This document shows, piece by piece, positions 1 through 9,740 of a stretch of DNA of 31,709 nucleotides. Position numbers and translations under genes: made by a program. The notes beneath the pieces are model-generated. The model saw nothing but the letters and a program-made list of their open reading frames with translations, was not told where the DNA came from and ran no database searches. The DNA lies in the NCBI GenBank assembly GCA_900088475.1, contig FLMG01002488.1:1-31709 (forward strand), written 5' to 3'. Source of the stretch: Hyphochytrium catenoides. Lineage: Eukaryota; Sar; Hyphochytriomycetes; Hyphochytriales; Hyphochytriaceae. Position 1 is the stretch's first letter; every line of letters starts with the position of its first letter.

Positions 1-147
1 GCGGCAGTCTCGAAACGATCATACGGGCGGCCTCCTCGTGCAAAGGCAAAGACACCTGTCTCAATAAGCGATGGCGAAAGAAGTGTACAGCACGCTCCAG
101 AGCAACGGTCCGATCAGCCTGAGCAGCACAAATAGTATTGACAAAGG
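1..147 (-). CDS. Partial exon of an unidentified gene running off the window edge
   Basis: On the minus strand the first 147 bases read open with normal complexity, giving a helical peptide that begins FVNTICAAQADRTVALERAV and continues without a stop to the window edge. Just upstream (148-180) a branch-point-like TACTAAA lies about 20 bases before a TTGCAG acceptor, so the exon is placed to start at 147. An in-frame TAA lies just upstream of the branch-point motif, which agrees with intron. The peptide is rich in Ala, Arg and Leu and I recognise no family. No start codon or donor is visible inside the window. Confidence is limited by the short length. Confidence 0.35.
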
Positions 148-198
148 CTGCAACGGTGGCGGAGGGGTTTAGTACACTATTTTAATCTCCTTCTTTTT

Positions 199-409
199 TG
201 TGGCGGTTAAGTTCTGATCACCCTTTCTTCATGTCTTTCTCACTCCGTTCCTCTCTCTCTCTTTCTCTCTCTTTTTTCTCTCCTCTCCCTCTCTTTCTTT
301 TCCTCTCTTTTTCTTTCTCTCCCCTTCGACTTGTGCCTCGCTTAACTCCTTAGAGTTGAAGTTTCCACATTGTGGTCTTCATAGCATTAGAGATGGAAGA
401 GACAGAAGC
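199..409. repeat. Dispersed repeat, copy 1 (~210 bp)
   Basis: This segment starts TGTGGCGGTTAAGTTCTGA, runs through a CT-rich core, and ends in a conserved block with CTTGTGCCTCGCTTAACTC and a tail reading GAGATGGAAGAGACAGAAGC. It matches 6408-6621 in the same orientation. The flanks differ between copies, so the edges are sharp. A small inverted repeat (AACTC, four bases, GAGTT in the other copy) sits near 345-356. On the minus strand the tail encodes ISNAMKTTMW then a stop in both copies. Confidence 0.85.
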
Positions 410-413
410 TTCC

Positions 414-1997
414 CTTTATTTCTTTCTCCCTTTCTCTCTCCCGTTATTGTTTAATTTGCCCGTCCATCGGGTCTCATTGCGTTACTTCTTCTTCTTCTTC
501 TTCGTCTATTTCTACTTCTTCCTTTTCCTTCGTCATTAGAAATCTCATTGCTCTTTCCCTTCCTCTTCTTCATTGTCCTGCCTTCTTATTGCTACGAACG
601 ATCTCCTCTGGTCGATCATAAAGCCCTAACGTCCGTATGCATGCACGCCACCACTTCTTAAGAGCAAGGAGTTCATCATCATTAGTGTTTTAACCATTAG
701 CTTCTGTGCATTAGATGCTAATAACGCTTGTCTTTTACAAGGGCAGAAGAGGACTTTCTAAGGAAAAGAGAGTCGACAAGCACGGCAGAAGCACTCCCAT
801 AGATGGAAAAGATACTTCTGCCAACTACTCAATCGTACTCAGCGTTACTCGCGGATAGTCAGTTCCTCAGAAGAAGGGCTAACGTCCCCATACTACTCTT
901 CTATATGAGCAGATGAGATCATTAGCAGCAGTATGATTTGTTGACGAAGAGCCTGGCTGAAAAGGCAGAATGCCAGTCTTCTTTAACAGCAGAGAGAGCC
1001 GAGTTGCAAGCATGCCTACGCATGCATCATCTCACGAAGAAGAGAGAACGACAGTAGATTACCGAGGTTAACCACCTTGAGCACTGCTGTACCGCTGCCG
1101 CAGGAGAAGAGACGATTCTGTTGCCACTACTTCGATAGATACTAATAAGGGTTGCCGTACTAGGTTCATAGCGACTAGCATCACGCATACATCCACCACT
1201 GCTATTGCGAAGAATGAACAGCGTAGGGCGCCGCCATCCACCTTGACCTGTCTACCTTGGGATATAGAAAGGTCTAAAACTCCTCCTGAAACGCAGAATG
1301 CCTGGGTCTTAGAGCGGTAGAAGAGAGTGGAGCTAATAATGTCTTAGCATGTCTCTGAGTTCTTGAAGGGGCAGCACTATAGTCCTACTCGTCTGTCACG
1401 ACCATAACTATATCAGCTCTAAACCACCGGTGCCGGAGCTTAGCTGCAGGAAATAGAGCTATTTACGACGAGAGTCGTAGAGATAAGCGGTGCGAGGCAG
1501 GAATCATCTACAGCTTCTGCCTAGGAAGTCTTCAAAGGAGCATCCGGGCTCAGATATGAAAGTGTTCTTCAGTTCTTACTCCAGATGCATGCAGCTTAGT
1601 AGTCGGCAGAGCTCCGCTTGTAGGATAGAGAAAGACGCGTAACACTGTGACTATGGTGCTTGCTTGTTGAAGACATTGCGATTGCACTTACTGTAGACAA
1701 AGCGATCCGAGCACTAGCAGCTCCATGAGAATGGCCATAAATGGATAATAATAACAGTTCTTCACTAATAAGGTTTCTCTACCAGTGTTCAAAATAGTCC
1801 TATCCTATCAATAATGTCAAGGAGAAACTCCCGTCGTACTGCTTGGTTAGCCGCCAGACGGAAGGCCAGCCAATTGGCCTCTGGGGGCAGCTGCCACGGA
1901 GGACGTCGATGACTCCCCTACTATCCTAATATTACCTGGTAATAAGGGCCATTTTTATCACCAACACTTGGCTCTCTGCTTCTTCCTTAATACATAG
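414..1997. other. Gene-poor complex DNA
   Basis: No open frame of useful length is found. The first 200 bases are CT-rich; the rest has balanced composition. Short stretches read like protein, for example a coiled-coil-like peptide on the plus strand at about 930-1058 (LAEKAECQSSLTAERAELQA inside it), but stops follow on both sides. It may be decayed coding sequence or an old mobile element. I cannot assign it. Confidence 0.5.
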
Positions 1998-2224
1998 TAG
2001 TATCGGACTGGTACACTTTGTAGGTTATGACACTAGCACTGCTACTTATACCGCACTGATCGCCACTTCTAGTCTAGTGACAGGACCTCGAAAAGCTTAG
2101 CTTAACACAAGGAGCCGGACAAAGTCTTAGACCTATCAAGGGCATGAGTCACAATCGTAGAGGAAGTAGTTGTTCTTTGTTCTTCGTTTACACGAGTGAA
2201 CAATAATGTTACACGGCTACTATT
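1998..2224 (+). repeat. Direct repeat A, copy 1
   Basis: A 227 bp stretch containing TACACTTTGTAGGTTATGAC, then ACCGCACTGATCGCCACTTC, AGTCTTAGA and GTCACAATCGTAGAG is repeated with substitutions and small indels at 2375-2607. The start-to-start distance is about 377 bp. A third partial echo (GAGGAAGTAGTTGTT) lies at 2238-2252. A 64-codon open frame at 2273-2467 crosses the second copy and looks incidental. Confidence 0.85.
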
Positions 2225-2374
2225 ATTCATGGTCATCACATTTGTCGAGGAAGTAGTTGTTTTTCCCGTCTAGTGGAGGGTTGTACTATAAATAATTATA
2301 AGGGAATTCTATATTTCTTTTCCCCTTGTGTTTATCCTAATCACAGATGCGCAATCACAGACCGTAGCTTTACT

Positions 2375-2607
2375 AGTGTCGGAGTAGTACACTTTGTAGG
2401 TTATGACACTAGCACTACATATACCGCACTGATCGCCACTTCTAGTGACAGGGCCTCGAAAGCTTAGGGTTAGTTAGCTTTTTTAACGCAAGGAGCCAGA
2501 CAAAGTCTTAGAACTATCAAGGGCATGTGTCACAATCGTAGAGAAAGTAGTTGTTCTTTGTCTTCGCCTACATAATTAAGTGGACAATAATATAACAGGG
2601 CTATTTG
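2375..2607 (+). repeat. Direct repeat A, copy 2
   Basis: Second copy of the segment at 1998-2224, same orientation. The copies differ by scattered point changes and by indels, for example a short extra run near 2467-2480 (TTAGTTAGCTTTTT). The divergence indicates an old duplication rather than a recent one or an assembly artefact. Confidence 0.85.
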
Positions 2608-3995
2608 TTATGTGACTAGTAGTAGACTCCTATTTCCTTGCATTTCAATTACTCTACTACTTCAACTTCTCACAAAAGGAAGAAGTTAAAGGAGAAGTAG
2701 AGCGAGACGAAGAGGAATTGTTCCCTATAATTCTTACGGAGTATCAGGCACTAGTGTCTACAGAGCATCGCCACCGGACGGACAGCTCTACCCATCATGG
2801 GGCGCTCAATCAGAAGAGAAGAAAGAGTAGTTCTTCGTCTAGCTAATGCTATAATAATAGCAGTGCAGCCACCTGTACAGCCCATAGTCCATAGCGGTAC
2901 TGTGTGATTCCGTCAGAATCTCAAAGGGCTCTGTCTTTCCTACGTGTCTAACGTCCAGTTCATGATGAGTATACTGCAAACAAAAAGCATCCGTAGTTCT
3001 ATGCACTTCTGATAGTGAAGCCAATCGATGGACCAGACGCGGTTGAATAGCCGGATTGCTAAACTCCACATATAGTCCTCTAGATGGTGTACGGTTCGTC
3101 GGGAGGGCAGCCCATTACTATGAAAAGTTATATGTTGGAGGCAGTCGTTGAATGTTGCTTCGATTCTATGGCATGTTTCTGGGGAGGGTTGTTGCTAAAA
3201 GGCGACGAGCCTGAAATAAAATCGCCGCCCTACTCTGTACCTACAGTTGCATCACTTTTATGTAGATCCTTGAGTCTGATGGACGGCAGCAGGAGACAGG
3301 AGTTCGGATTCGGACAAGACTAAGCAGAACCGTATGTAGATCACTGAGTCTGATGGATTGCAGAGGACGGTAACAAAAGACGTGAGTTCGGATTCGGACA
3401 AGGCTAAGCAGAACCGTCATTGGGACGAACGAGAAGCAACTAAAGCCACCTATATTAGTACTATCATTAAGAGCAACCTTCCGGACCTGTTCTACCAGCT
3501 CGAGTGCTCTTAATTGGTGGCTTTGTTCAAGAACCTTTTCCACCAAGGCTGCTGTCCTTCTCCTGCTCAACCACTGTGTTGTCGACCCGTTCTCCTAGCT
3601 TTCTCGTCAGTCATTAGTCTGAATGGCTTTCTAAGGCATCCCCTTCTTCCGTTGATGGCCCTCCCTCTGGCTCCCACGTCAAGCTTCACAGCACTAGAAC
3701 TACTACTAGTTAGCTGGAGGAGGGAGCACCCAATTCCTGCTGATCTGTTCTCCTCAAGAGCATGACAGTTCACTTGAGAACTTACCATCTCCACAGACCA
3801 AGTCAAGCACTCAACTGTCTTTCCTTTGTGAGAGTCCATAAGGCTTTGCTTCATCAGGCACCTCAGCCGATTTGCCTCAAACAAGGTCTGTCACTGTCCA
3901 AGCCCACTATTAGAACGTGGGCGGCGGCATCCAAGCACTGTGTGGAAATCTTGAACAGTTCTTCAACAAGGCGGGGGACACCAGTGACAATCAAG
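2608..3995. other. Gene-poor stretch with an 80 bp tandem duplication
   Basis: At 3260-3415 two tandem units share TGTAGATC, TGAGTCTGATGGA, GAGTTCGGATTCGGACAAG and CTAAGCAGAACCGT; the second unit is slightly longer. Open frames of 76-109 codons occur here on both strands, but none shows a recognisable domain and they overlap each other. The frame that becomes the Cys-rich gene is already open from 3762; I place its start further down, at 3996. I see no other gene. Confidence 0.5.
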
Positions 3996-5196
3996 ATGCG
4001 AACTTCTCATCCTTTACGGTCGTTGTTGTCCTCCATCTCTTTCTCAAGAAGGCTCAGTCCAGCACTAAGTGTTACCACCACTCTCGTCCTTGTGGTCTGC
4101 CTGCTTTGGCCTAGTAAAACTGGCCGCGCTGCTGGGGATAGCTGGGGATCTATGTCCAACCTCGGTCCCCCATCGAGCTATGGGTAAGTCTTCATATGAA
4201 GTTGTGGCTGCGTCCCGGCAGTCTTTGTTTCTGAATAGGTATTCTTCTTCTTCCTTTGATAATAAGCTTTGATTCTTAAACCTAAATCCTTATCTCTTAA
4301 CAATGATAATCCGGCCTTCTTCCATATTTCAAACCTTCATCGGGGCTCCTGCTATTCCGTCCGTGAACTACTCTTTTTTTCCGGTTGACTGCATCTGTCT
4401 CGTCCTGCAACAGTTCTAAGAGGAAAACCTCTGAGGAACCACTAATCTGCCTCGTGGAAACTAATTCTTTTTGTGTGGCAGCCCTGACTACGTCGGCCAG
4501 GATGTATATGAGGCAAGGAAGTACCCCAGCTGGAATGTGGCAACTTTTTGGGGTGCTATCAGTTTCGCTAGTGAGCAGGAATTGCGCGATATGAACAAGG
4601 CCATAGAGGATGCGAAGCGCGGGTGTAATAACAAGTATGCTGCTGGTCTCAAAAAGGGATACAAATGCAATCGCGCAGCAGAGAAATGGACGGAGACACC
4701 GAATCCAATTACTGGTGAACGTGTTAGAGGCAATGTAGTCACCGTGTATCTGCCTTGTGCCCTAGGCTATGAGTTCAAAAGTGTGCAAGAATATCGGCCC
4801 GGAACGACATACGGTCAAAACAGGAACTTCTGCAAAAAACAAAAAACTTCCGTCTGTGACCATATCAAAAAAGCGGTAATTGGCCAAGAAGCTGACAAAG
4901 GACGGCATATGCGCACTGGAAATGTAAAGCGAGCTTTCAAAAACGAACTTGGGAATATCTACGACATTGTCTCAGCCGTTCCAATGTCTAAACCCAAGGC
5001 CGGCAACGAAGTTAAAACCGCCATTGCTACTGTTGCTGACCTTTATCTCAACAAGTGCAGCTCTTTATGGCCGGACCCCAAAAAGCTCAAAAACCAGTTC
5101 GTGGAATGTCTCACGCTGAACTGTGAAGCCTTACCTCATACTGAGGTCAAGCAATGCGTCACGAGCTGCTACCATATAGCGGAGCTCAATAAGTAG
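3996..5196 (+). CDS. Secreted or membrane-anchored Cys-rich protein, two exons
   Basis: Exon 1 is 3996-4183 and exon 2 is 4482-5196. The donor reads G|GTAAGT and the acceptor GTGTGGCAG|CC. The split codon GG|C (Gly63) restores one frame of 300 codons. The N-terminus has an Arg-containing stretch, then a hydrophobic segment (residues 23-39, core TTTLVLVVCLLW), then a polar region, which fits a signal peptide or type II anchor. The mature part has ten cysteines, including a CVTSC near the C-terminus, and many Lys, suggesting a disulfide-bonded extracellular domain. I do not recognise the family. The intron is 298 bp and lacks the CT repeats of other introns here, and the coding sequence has no GA/CT runs. 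The first ATG giving a sensible targeting signal was chosen; an in-frame ATG at 3762 is the alternative. Confidence 0.72.
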
Positions 5197-6002
5197 ACGT
5201 CCGTAGCAAGGACAACAAGCTGGTTGAAGGGAGAAGCCTTGGATTATATGGCCCAGAAGAAGGGGTCACATAAGAGTCCAGAGCCTGGGCAATTCTTCAT
5301 CTGCATCGGCAGCGACCCCTGGCAGCGTCCCACTCCGCGACCATAGGGATCATATATGTTCCATGTGTACTTTGATCATGAGAGATCCTAGTAAGCAGCA
5401 TGATAGATAAGTCAGAAAAGCAACATAGCTTAATAAAGTCTTCGTCGCCGTCTCCAGTGAAGGTAGTACTAGGTCGTATTGTGCCTTCTAGACTGAAGAA
5501 TAGATCAAAGATAAAACTTCTTTTTCTAATGCCATCTACGCTGTTCAGATCTGATCGCCATTGTCCTAAAGAGACGGAACGAGAAGTGAGCAATGCAAAG
5601 ATCACTACCTAGCTCTGTTCTTGTTTTATCCACCGCTGGAAATAGCCAATATTACTGCCACTTTTTTGCATTCTTATTTACTATAATAAGTGAAAGAGAT
5701 GGATCGGTGAAATGTCAGGCTACTTTTCTTAGCCCTACGGATCTTCTTTTGCCCTTATGAGTGACCAGATTCTTCTTCTGCCTGTGTCCTCTCTCTTCTC
5801 TGTCTCTTCTTCTTCTTCTCTCTTTTCTTTCTCTTGATGCTTTCCTCTCTCGTTTTTCTCTCCTCTTTTCTTCACCGCTCCCCTCGCTCTTTCTCTCTCG
5901 TCGCTGCCTGTGGCCTACATCTATAAACTATTCTTCGATTCCTGAGTAGCATAGAAAGTAGTACCTCTTTGTCAGTGAGTTTTCGTGAGTCAGTCTCTCA
6001 TT

Positions 6003-6047
<45 letters not shown>

Positions 6048-6407
6048 CTGTTACTTTTCATCCCATGGTTCTTCTTGTCCGCTGCTATTTTTTTAAAAAA
6101 GGCTTAATGTTGTCACAATGGAATCTTCTTCTAGCTTTCATACAAGAGTTCGGAGACGACTTCTATCCTTAGTTTTCCTCTTCCCTTTCTTTCTCTTTCT
6201 CTCCTTTTCTTTTATGTCTTTCCTCTCTTATCTGTTTCCACAATTTCTCTGAAGCTGCTGGAAGAGTTGCCTCTGTGCAAGAGTCGCATTTTTTTCTCTC
6301 TCTCTCTCTCTCTCTCTTTCGCGACCTCTCTTTTTCTGTCTCGTTTTCGCTGCCTCTCTCCTCCTTCATTTTTTATCTAATTTTAGTAGACTCTATTCTC
6401 TTTTTGC
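5197..6407. other. Intergenic; CT-rich from 5.76 kb
   Basis: 5197-5760 is ordinary complex DNA; two antiparallel open frames of 70 and 102 codons overlap at 5297-5612 and show no domain. From 5761 the plus strand turns CT-rich, with a perfect (CT)n run at about 6009-6040 and another at 6297-6318. No gene is supported. Confidence 0.5.
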
Positions 6408-6621
6408 TGTGGCGGTTAAGTTCTGACTTAAGCTCTGATCAACCTTTTTTCATGTCTTTCTCGCTCTCTCTCTTCTTCTCTCTCTTTCTCTTCTCTCTTT
6501 CCTCTCTCTCTTTTTCTCTCTTTTTTTCCTCTCCCCTTCGACTTGTGCCTCGCTTAACTCATTAGAGTTGATTTTTCCACATTGTGGTTTTCATAGCATT
6601 AGAGATGGAAGAGACAGAAGC
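6408..6621. repeat. Dispersed repeat, copy 2 (~214 bp)
   Basis: Same orientation as 199-409. The non-repetitive ends match nearly base for base; the CT core differs in length and there is a short insertion (TTAAGCTCTGA) after the first 20 bases. In this copy the minus strand of the right-hand end forms the last codons of the open frame at 6562-7212. The inverted repeat AACTC-ATTA-GAGTT is intact at 6557-6570. Confidence 0.85.
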
Positions 6622-7212
6622 GGAGGAAGTGTGAGAAGTGGAAGAATTTGGGAGAGAAAGAGAAGGAGAAGGAGAGAACCGAGAAGAAGTGGAAGAAAGA
6701 GAGGAAGAGAAATGAAGCGTGGAAGGAGCCGAAGAAGCAGAAAAGAAGGAGAGAGAGGCAGTACCGCCGCTCCTCTTCTCCCCCGAGAAACGAGCGAGAG
6801 AAGAGGCTGACGAAGAGGAAGAGACACGTCGGGCATCTTCTTCTTCTCCCTTCTTCTTTCCTTTCAAGAGAGAAGAGAAGAAGCTTCTTCTTCTTTTTCC
6901 TGCTGGCTCTTCCTCTCTTTCATTCTTGTCCTCTCCTTTGTGGGTCTTCTCCTCTCTGCGTAAGAGAACAAGAGGAGGGAGAGGTCGCGGGAGAGAGGAG
7001 GAAGAGAGAGAGAGAGGGACTTCTCCTTCTTCTTTTTCTTGTTCTTCTTCCTTTTCCGTTTTTTGTCTCTCCTTTTCTGACGTTTCTTGTTCTTTCGTTC
7101 CTATACAGTCTTGATGGTGCTCTCTCTCTTCCTGATGAGAGAGACTTGGCGAGGAGGGAGAGAAGAGAGACTCCACCGTTTCCGATTCTTTTCTTTCCAT
7201 GCTTTGCGCCAT
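6562..7212 (-). CDS. Hypothetical low-complexity charged protein
   Basis: From an ATG at 7212 a 216-residue frame runs to a TAA at 6562. It begins MAQSMERKESETVESLFSPS, is hydrophilic, and alternates Glu/Lys/Arg-rich with Ser-rich blocks; there is a lone Cys and no membrane segment. In favour of a real gene: non-repetitive N- and C-terminal ends and an ATG followed by normal codons. Against it: most of the middle could be a by-product of GA/CT repeats, and the opposite strand is also open. The last codons (SISNAMKTTMW, then a stop) lie in the dispersed repeat and recur near 360-409, where the upstream coding part is absent. It could be a pseudogene or a repeat-born frame. Confidence 0.3.
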   Translation of the reverse strand: MAQSMERKESETVESLFSPSSPSLSHQEEREHHQDCIGTKEQETSEKERQKTEKEEEQEKEEGEVPLSLSSSSLPRPLPPLVLLRREEKTHKGEDKNEREEEPAGKRRRSFFSSLLKGKKKGEEEDARRVSSSSSASSLARFSGEKRSGGTASLSFFSASSAPSTLHFSSSLSSTSSRFSPSPSLSLPNSSTSHTSSASVSSISNAMKTTMWKNQL

Positions 7213-7303
7213 AAGAAGAGGAGGAGAGATACCGCGGAACACTCGATAGAAGTCTAACAGGACGACAGAGAGGAGAGAGAAGAGAGTAAAAGGGAGGGAG
7301 AAC

Positions 7304-7335
<32 letters not shown>

Positions 7336-8025
7336 AAGAGAGAAGAAGGACAATTCGCTATTATGCTAGGATAATGGAGAAGATCTAGAGAGAGGAAAGA
7401 GCGGCAAGAAGAGAGCAAATAAAGAGGAGATAGAGAGAAAGAGACAAAGAGAGAGGGAGAGGACGGAGTAAGAGAATAAAAGATACTATAGAAAAAGAGA
7501 GGTAACAGAGCGGTCTGTTCCTTCCTCTTCTTCCTTTTCTTTCTTAGGCAAGAAGTCAGTTGCAGGAGGAAAGTGAAACAATGAGAGAGAGGGGGAAGGT
7601 CAATAATGATGCCAAACCAGATCCAGAGAAAGAAGAGAGAGGAGAGAAAGAGAGACAGAGAGAGAAAGAAAGGAGAGAGAGGGATGAAGAGCGATTCACA
7701 GAGTAGAGAGACATGAAGAGACAAACCTCCACCAGCAGACAAGAGAAAGAGAGGAGGGAAGCATCAGACAGAGGAAAAGGAGGGAATAAGCAGGAGAGAG
7801 ACCGATAGAGAGACGGCAATAATAGAGAGAAGAGATGAGGGCAAGCAAATCCTTCCTTCCTCCTGAACCTGGAGAGACGAAGAATGACAGAAAGAAGAAA
7901 GAGAGGAAAAAAAGAGAGAGAAATGATATATGAGAGAGAGAGGAGGAGGAGAGAAAGAGAGAGAAATGATATAGGAGAGAGAGGAGGAGGAGAGAAAGAG
8001 AGAGAAATGATATAGGAGAGAGAGA

Positions 8026-8060
<35 letters not shown>

Positions 8061-8359
8061 CAGACAGAGAGAGAGAGAGACTAAGAGCAGAAGAGAACAG
8101 AAAGAAGGCGGGAGTTGTCTTAGGACGAGTTACCGCAGCGCCAAATGACGAGAGAACAGAGCGACGGAAGACCTTCACTCCTAGTCTTCCTGTTCGTTGA
8201 GCTTCTGTGACGCTTTGGAAGGAAGTTGGGTTCTTTGTCTCTCATCTATCTCTTCGCCAGGCAATCGTTTTTCTCTTCTCTCTCCTCCCTCCTTCTCCGT
8301 CCGCCTCTCTCTCTCTCCCGAAATGTTCGACGCGCTAAGCTTCTCTTGAGCAAGACGAC

Positions 8360-8433
<74 letters not shown>

Positions 8434-8978
8434 CGAGGGAGAGAGGAGGCAGACAGACGGAGGAGAGAGGGACAAGAGAGAAGAATTTTGTGTAAGGCAG
8501 ACTAGAAGAGAGACATCTATTTACAGCTTTATTATTAGCAGCTGTGTGAGGAGAGAGAGAAAGAGTGATGGGGGTGGTAAGTATAGAGAGGGGGAGGAGC
8601 GAGAGAAGTCGTGAAATGGGAGAGAGACAGAGGGCCATATATTGTTGAGGAAGAGGACACAGTCTCGTCTCTCTCTCTCTCTCTTTCTCACTCTCTCTCT
8701 CTCTTCTCTCCCTCCCTTCTCTTGCTCTTCTTGTCGCGCCAGCATCATACCAAAAGGAAGAGAAGAAAAGGTTTTGACAAGCAGCGCCCACAAGCGCCAT
8801 GAGAAAAATTGGGGAGAGAGCCACACAGAACTTGAAGAGAAATTTTCTTTAGCTTTCTACTCAGCGGCTTCCATCGGCTGCCAACGTCTTCCTTCCCTCC
8901 GGCCTGGAGAGAGAAGAAGAGAGAAGACGAAGTACTGCAGGGAAAGCAGTTTTTACGAGCGAGACAGACGAGGAAGAT

Positions 8979-9031
<53 letters not shown>

Positions 9032-9144
9032 GAAGTCCAAAGAGAGCACGAGCAGAATGATGATGATGATCACACTAATGGCGAAGAGACGGATAGAAGA
9101 AAGAGATTGAGCGCAACAAAGAAGAAATATATGTATAGAGCAGA

Positions 9145-9194
<50 letters not shown>

Positions 9195-9300
9195 GAGAGA
9201 GTTCGTAGGAAGCCATTTTCTTGAACTGCGAGCCCCTCGACCTTCACTCCTGACCGTTACATGAGTCCTACCTTATTGAGGTTTTTTTTTTCTTATATAA
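7213..9300. repeat. GA/CT repeat desert with small exon-like islands
   Basis: The plus strand is mainly (GA)n, with perfect runs at about 8393-8428 and 8979-9025. A three-copy tandem repeat of about 42 bp (each copy containing AAATGATATA) lies at 7915-8030. On the minus strand small non-repetitive islands carry splice-like edges: an ATG at 8178 followed by MKVFRRSVLSSFGAA and a GTAACT; a TCTCCAG acceptor at about 7875; an ATG near 8800 opening MALVGAACQNLF; and a second TCTCCAG acceptor at about 8908. No complete gene could be assembled. Confidence 0.5.
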
Positions 9301-9384
9301 AACCTGCATAAAATACCGATTTTACCAATAGATTTCCAAAAGACCACTTCCTCTTTATCACTTGTTTCTACTCAACCAGCAGAA

Positions 9385-9740
9385 GAGGACAAAGGCGAAG
9401 AAGAAGAAGAGAAGAAAAAGAAGAAAGGAAAAAGAAGAAGGGAGAAGAAGAAGAGAAGAAGAGAAGAAGGGAGAAGAAGGAGATAAGAAGAGAAGAAGGG
9501 AGAAGAAGGAGATAAGAAGAAGGGAAGAAGAGAAGAAGAAGAAAAGAAGAAGGAGGAGAAGAAGAAAAAAAAAGAATCAGGAAGAAGGAGAAGAACAAGA
9601 AGAAAAAGAAGAAAGAGGAGAAGAAGAAAGAGGAGAAGAAGAAGAAGAAAAAGAAAGAAGAGGAGAAGAAGAAGAAAAAGAAGAAAGAGGAGAAGAAGAA
9701 GACGAAGAAGGAGAAGAAGATAAAAGAAGAAGAGGAAATA
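9385..9740 (+). repeat. (GAA)n-type polypurine block
   Basis: About 350 bases are almost pure purine on the plus strand, built from GAA, GAAGAG and GGAGAAGAAGGAGATAAGAA units. Two adjacent copies of the last unit lie near 9470-9520. All plus-strand frames are open through most of it (Lys/Glu/Arg-rich) and the minus strand reads Phe/Ser/Leu, so the open frames here are not evidence for genes. Such a tract is able to form triplex (H-)DNA. Confidence 0.85.

Noticed and set aside
600-3500. Repeat-induced point mutation or a reassigned stop code to explain the many stops in protein-like stretches
   Set aside because: A sampled stretch showed only a slight excess of TA and no loss of CA. The clear genes end normally at TAG or TAA, so stop reassignment is not supported.
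199-6621. The two 210 bp direct repeats as LTRs of a 6.4 kb retrotransposon
   Set aside because: No reverse transcriptase, integrase or gag-like sequence lies between them, no primer-binding site was recognised, and an unrelated intact gene (3996-5196) sits inside.
6169-8824. Many open frames of 60-260 codons on both strands reading Ser/Leu or Glu/Arg repeats
   Set aside because: Pure GA/CT dinucleotide runs contain no stop codon in any frame, so these frames are expected by composition. Only those with non-repetitive, domain-like content were kept.
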